From Actinomycetota bacterium (GTDB lineage: Bacteria; Actinomycetota; Actinomycetes; S36-B12; UBA10799): a stretch of 5,494 nt of DNA. Below the pieces are notes generated by a model, which saw nothing but the letters and a program-made list of their open reading frames with translations, was not told where the DNA came from and made no database searches. The stretch covers positions 1 through 5,494 of the forward strand of contig DMNR01000378.1 of the NCBI GenBank assembly GCA_003452655.1. Direction: 5' to 3'. The position numbers and the translations under genes are program-made. Shown here piece after piece: positions 5,413 to 5,494 of the stretch. Within the stretch, counting starts at the first letter, position 1. Each line of letters opens with the position of its first letter.

Positions 5413-5494
5413 CCAAACGAATGTCAGGGAAACCGCGGCTCGGGGTCCCTCCGGGACAGAGGGTTCGGGTTCACCCGAGCATGGGACTCACGCT
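5405..5494 (+). CDS. Possible downstream gene, N-terminus only (30 codons, runs off window)
   Basis: An ATG at 5405 overlaps the last 8 bases of the flippase gene (ATGCGTAG) and stays open to the window end. It would start MRSQTNVRETAARGPSGTEG and go on GSGSPEHGTHA, a polar, Gly/Ser-rich beginning with no recognisable motif. An overlapping ATG with an upstream AAGGG is typical of translationally coupled genes, and a glycosyltransferase or methyltransferase would suit the flippase context, but nothing in these residues shows it. The other two plus frames are also open here, including one from ATG 5421 (MSGKPRLGVPPGQRVRVHPS), so the frame is uncertain. The stretch also contains a strong inverted repeat and may be non-coding. 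Confidence 0.35.
   Translation, partial: MRSQTNVRETAARGPSGTEGSGSPEHGTHA
5438..5480. repeat. Nested inverted repeat downstream of the flippase gene
   Basis: GCTCGGG (5438-5444) and CCCGAGC (5474-5480) are perfect 7-bp inverted copies. Inside them CCCTC (5447-5451) pairs with GAGGG (5459-5463). As an alternative to the outer stem, TCGGG (5465-5469) can pair with CCCGA (5474-5478) around the loop TTCA. No T-run follows within the window, so it is not a classical intrinsic terminator, though GC-rich terminators without T-runs are reported in actinobacteria. Confidence 0.5.

Noticed and set aside
5460..5476. GGGTTCGGGTTCACCC, reminiscent of a tRNA T-arm
   Set aside because: Stem and loop lengths do not fit a T-arm, and no acceptor, D or anticodon arm is found around it.

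Overview
The window looks like ordinary chromosome from a moderately GC-rich (roughly 60% by eye) actinobacterium, probably class Actinomycetia. The main evidence is the rpsA-coaE-(x)-uvrB gene order on one strand, which matches Mycobacterium tuberculosis (polA-rpsA-coaE-Rv1632c-uvrB). The UvrB Walker A region ([10 protein letters not shown]) and the tyrosine-rich, acidic tail of the S1 protein are also actinobacterial in style. I see no phage, insertion sequence, CRISPR array, tRNA or rRNA.

Layout. Bases 1-237 (minus) hold the first 79 codons of uvrB, cut by the window edge. Bases 238-358 are a divergent promoter region, with a TANNNT hexamer placed exactly for leaderless transcription of the gene on each side. 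Bases 359-1768 (plus) encode a 469-residue adenylate-forming acyl-CoA ligase inserted against the direction of the core genes; its 3' end overlaps the 3' end of coaE by 42 bp. Bases 1727-2314 (minus) are coaE and 2345-3826 (minus) are rpsA, 30 nt apart and probably co-transcribed rpsA to coaE. Bases 3827-4155 are a 329-bp divergent non-coding region with a candidate rpsA promoter, a hairpin, a tandem imperfect repeat just upstream of the rpsA ribosome binding site, and a good Shine-Dalgarno for the next gene. Bases 4156-5412 (plus) encode a 12-helix MOP-type flippase (Wzx-like). A probable next gene overlaps its stop codon and runs off the right end; the same end carries a strong nested inverted repeat.

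The genes fall into three groups. One is housekeeping: DNA excision repair (UvrB), the last step of coenzyme A synthesis (CoaE) and the ribosome (S1). The second is an accessory acyl- or aryl-CoA ligase that would consume CoA but has no other obvious tie to coaE. The third is the start of what may be a cell-surface polysaccharide locus on the right. I find no convincing undescribed multi-gene system. The observations most worth a second look are the structured rpsA leader with its tandem repeat, the paired leaderless-type promoters at 238-358, and the convergent coding overlap between the ligase and coaE.
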